NCBI GenBank assembly: GCA_017562135.1
Contig: QEYB01001312.1
Coordinates: forward strand, 1-64,000
Reading direction: 5' to 3'
From: Dipylidium caninum
Taxonomy: Eukaryota; Platyhelminthes; Cestoda; Cyclophyllidea; Dipylidiidae
DNA length: 64,000 nt
Shown in pieces: positions 60,971-64,000 of the stretch. The number at the start of each line of letters is the position of its first letter. Position 1 is the first letter of the stretch. The notes under the pieces were generated by a model. The model worked only from the letters and a program-made list of their open reading frames with translations, did no database searches and was not told the origin of the DNA. A program made the position numbers and the translations under genes.

Positions 60971-63900
60971 GTGAGATCTTCCCACCTCGTCTAACAAAGT
61001 TCTCCCCACTTTCCAGAAAATATTTCTGTCATTAGGACCCTTACAACATTGATATACCTGATTTAAAGCCATCCTCAGGGTGGATTGGGTGTCGAGTTAT
61101 ACCTCCAGTCGCTGACCTCTTCAAGTCACTTGACGTCCACTTTATCAGCCCATTTCGACTAATTAAATGACAGCCACTCGTCCGAGAAAGTCTCGCCTCT
61201 GTGTATCATCTGAGCAGTGCAAATAACTTTTTTCACCTATTTTGAAAATAAGGAAATGTTCTTCGATCTGTCGCATTATTGTGTAAAATTTCTTCCCGCT
61301 TCCACTTCAGGGATTTAATCGTCGCTTCTTTCTACTTGCCCTCCTTTTCCCCCTTCACATATGGACCGGACCTCAAAAGTGGGGAAAATAACTGGATAGG
61401 GTGCTTCTAACTATGGCAGCGGGAATGCCTATTTGTTCCTAGACGTTAAAGAGAGCTGTTTGGAACCAGGGTAAGATTTATCGTTGAGGCACTATTTGAG
61501 GGCCGAGCAAAAGTGTCTGTGTCCTGTGATCCTAGAACATGCGCTTGTAGTCACAATTGGATTAACTGATTCGCCGTCCCATTGTCGTTTGAGGAATAAG
61601 TTCTTGTCAAGAAGAAAAGAATAGCGCACACTGCTTTATTTATTATTGTGTAATTTGAAGGTTTGAATAACCAAACAGTTAGAGGCGAACTTCTTATCGT
61701 GGCACATTGGACTGCCAGTGTACACAAGTCAGATTTTTCACGGTTCTTAGCACGTCAATGCTCTCATCTCGTCATTATAATGGCGTAACGCCTTGTCCCC
61801 CCACCTTCCTCCGCCCCCTCAGCTCTGCTTATATACGCCGGACGATTGGAATTTGCCGCAGTGTAGTGATTCTCTTCCAAAGAGGATGAGTTTTTCTGCA
61901 TCTGGTGGTATGCGTACTCGATCGCTGTGGTGTCAACATTATCACCTTTCTCTTAGTGCCTTCTTGACAACTGCGAGCTAATCTTGATGGCGATGTTTTA
62001 CATTCCAAGGTAATGCTCTAAAATACCTCCATAATCTTGGCGCCAAACTATTTACGAAATACCGTTTTATTGTTCAACACTTTCTCTTGATTCGGCTTTT
62101 CCGGGCTGTAACCACACAAGACGTCGTTTGGTGTCAAGTCGCTGGTGCACTTTCAAAATGGCATAAATTCGGACCGCGGAAACTTCGAAGGTTTTTTCCC
62201 TTTCGGCAGCCGTACCGGTGCTCTCCGAGTCATCGTGGTCCCGCTTCCTGAACCCACTTGCGAGAAAGCAACGCAGATCGCATGGTTGTGTTCTGTCACT
62301 AGTGGAAGGCAGTTAATTTCTGCAATTGTGATGCATATTGCCTAAGAGGGATGGTTTACCAGTCACAACCACTCTTCGAAACAGTTGTAAGGACCCTCAA
62401 ATTTATCATTTTCTACGATTTTCCACTTCTACTACGTCATATTAATTGGCCACTCAATGTACAACGAAATCATATGGTGAAATAGGGCTTTACCAAAAGC
62501 CCTTCTTTCCTCCTCCATCAACAACGCCTTCTTCTGTAAATGTTTGCTAGCTTTTGCTCTTCGTCTTCGTCACCTCCCTCGATTTTCTGGGCTGGGGGGA
62601 GCTCGTGTATGGGCCTAAGGAACCCGGTGGTGTGCCGCATTTGTAAAGTATTGCCACAAATTTTGCTGGTTATTGTCACTTTAAGACTGCAGATTTTCAA
62701 CCTTCCATAAACACTTTGCTCTGGGAAATGGCGCCTCAGGAGGAAAGCCTCCTCACTCGTCGAGAAGTGGCCAAGGCGCTTTCTCCCAGTTTTATGATGG
62801 ACACTGGGGATTTGGACGCTATACCCGTTTGGTTTGGAATTAATTTAACCTGTCTCTGCTCACCTGCCTTCTCCGACCGTTGTGATGAATCATTGGCAAT
62901 TTAAGACTTGTGCTGTAAAATGTCATTCCTGATGACTGTGTGTGTGTGCGTGTGCGTGCCTACATGCGTTTTTTGCCATGGAGATGTGCCAAGCCTTGGT
63001 TTATCGACAGGATGGAAAGTGATTCCCTTTTCATATTGCGAGACTGCAGATTATGTTCAAATACAACCTCTCTGTCATCCATCATACCGTGCTCGTCTGC
63101 TAGAAGTAGACTTTTAAATAAAAAAAACTACGTTTTCGTGATTCCGCACTTAATTTCCAATCGAAATTGACAAGAGAGACTTATTGGAGCTTGCAAGGGC
63201 ACAGAGGCGGCCTTAACCCTCGAGCCTTGTCATAGTGAAGTTGACCAGGCCGATTTACGGGAAAAGCACGAGTTCTCCTGCGTCGTCTTTACATGGCTCT
63301 TATGTAGTCAGTTTATCTCATTTGTGAATTACCTGTTCGTATTATTCTCCTCTGTTGTCTTCTTTATTGCACAAAGTGTTACTTTTTCGGTCATCGCCTA
63401 TTGAGCCACGAGACTGTGTTAAAGAAGGAGACGTTCGTCTGACAATCTGACTGTTGGTCGTTTGATAAACAAGAATAAGATAGGCACTTGTTTATCAATT
63501 TGGTAAACCCATCACCAGAAGGCACCGACAACCCAACAGTCCTCCTTTCCTACTTGTACGGCTATTTGCTATCACCGCTTGAAGGAAAGGCCGTTTGGAG
63601 TTCGAAGGGCGAAGTGTAAAATATCGGGAGTATTCCACATAGAGAAACCACCCTATTCTCTTGACTGTATTTATTACTTCACCTTCTATTCTTTGCCCGA
63701 CAGCGCAGGTAGAAGCATAAATTTCGGTGATCTGATTTCTTTTACACCAATCGTGTTTTGTAATCTAGAACTCTCATTTTCACATCTTGCTACATCCTCA
63801 GCTAAATGCTTTTTTTGCCGTGCGACTTACCAAAAACCCACGCTCCACATTTCGCTTCACTCCATAGGCGTTTGCATTTACTGTCAAATCCTGTTGGCCA

Positions 63901-64000
63901 CCACCTCGTTCGATCACACCCCTCACGCATGGAAGTGATGGCATTTGGACCCCGAGCTCTGAACTATTGCGTTTTCCCCTCCATACATACATGCATGCCT
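60971..64000. other. Start of a phosphatase intron running past the window edge
   Basis: The donor GTGAGA follows the catalytic Cys codon. The next exon must open with the rest of a Ser codon and then the AGVGRTG-like signature. I looked for it up to 64000 and did not find it, so the intron is probably more than 3 kb long. No other gene is supported here. Confidence 0.6.

Noticed and set aside
61895..61925. Residues SASGGMRTR as a degenerate phosphatase loop
   Set aside because: The resemblance is weak, there is no acceptor directly before it, and no conserved residues follow it.
62190..62250. Residues GSRTGALRV as the missing phosphatase signature
   Set aside because: The signature needs SAGVGRTG straight after the catalytic Cys in the right phase; here the upstream residues do not match and no acceptor gives the phase.

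Overview
The window is eukaryotic nuclear DNA, most likely from a flatworm and probably a tapeworm (cestode). The genes are split into many short exons with GT-AG introns. A large share of the introns are only 31-39 nt long (11 counted in four genes) and others are about 44-120 nt; published tapeworm genomes show this two-class intron pattern. There are no bacterial operons, ribosome binding sites, tRNAs, rRNAs or CRISPR arrays. The genus assignment is open.

Layout. Bases 1 to about 8.8 kb are GC-rich, full of simple repeats, and have no gene I can defend. They hold one copy (2320-3284) of a roughly 0.9 kb interspersed repeat. From 23918 down to 8786 on the minus strand lies a nearly complete gene for mitochondrial RNA polymerase (POLRMT) in 21 exons; only its last C-terminal exon was not found. 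A second, inverted copy of the 0.9 kb repeat sits in its 5.7 kb last visible intron. Divergently, on the plus strand at 24707-26037, is an eIF4A-type DEAD-box helicase. A GC-rich block with no recognised gene follows (about 26.7-30.2 kb), then an AT-rich stretch and a small six-exon TRAPPC6 gene (32531-33207), which no single open frame reveals. An intronless gene for a divergent G protein alpha subunit is at 34538-36184. From 36930 to beyond the right edge runs a large receptor protein tyrosine phosphatase gene: signal peptide, an Ig-like domain, four fibronectin III-like domains, one membrane segment and the first part of an R5-type (gamma/zeta/99A-like) phosphatase domain. The last exon seen ends directly after the catalytic cysteine codon. 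Two inverted copies of a second repeat family (40753-41300 and 58826-59450) lie in its introns.

The genes do not form a pathway. They cover mitochondrial transcription, translation initiation, vesicle tethering and two cell-surface signalling functions. The points most worth a second look are the enlarged G alpha with an internal start resembling a lipidated N-terminus, the altered WPD loop (WRD) of the phosphatase, the inverted intronic repeats that bracket phosphatase exons, and an apparent one-base frameshift inside the mitochondrial RNA polymerase.
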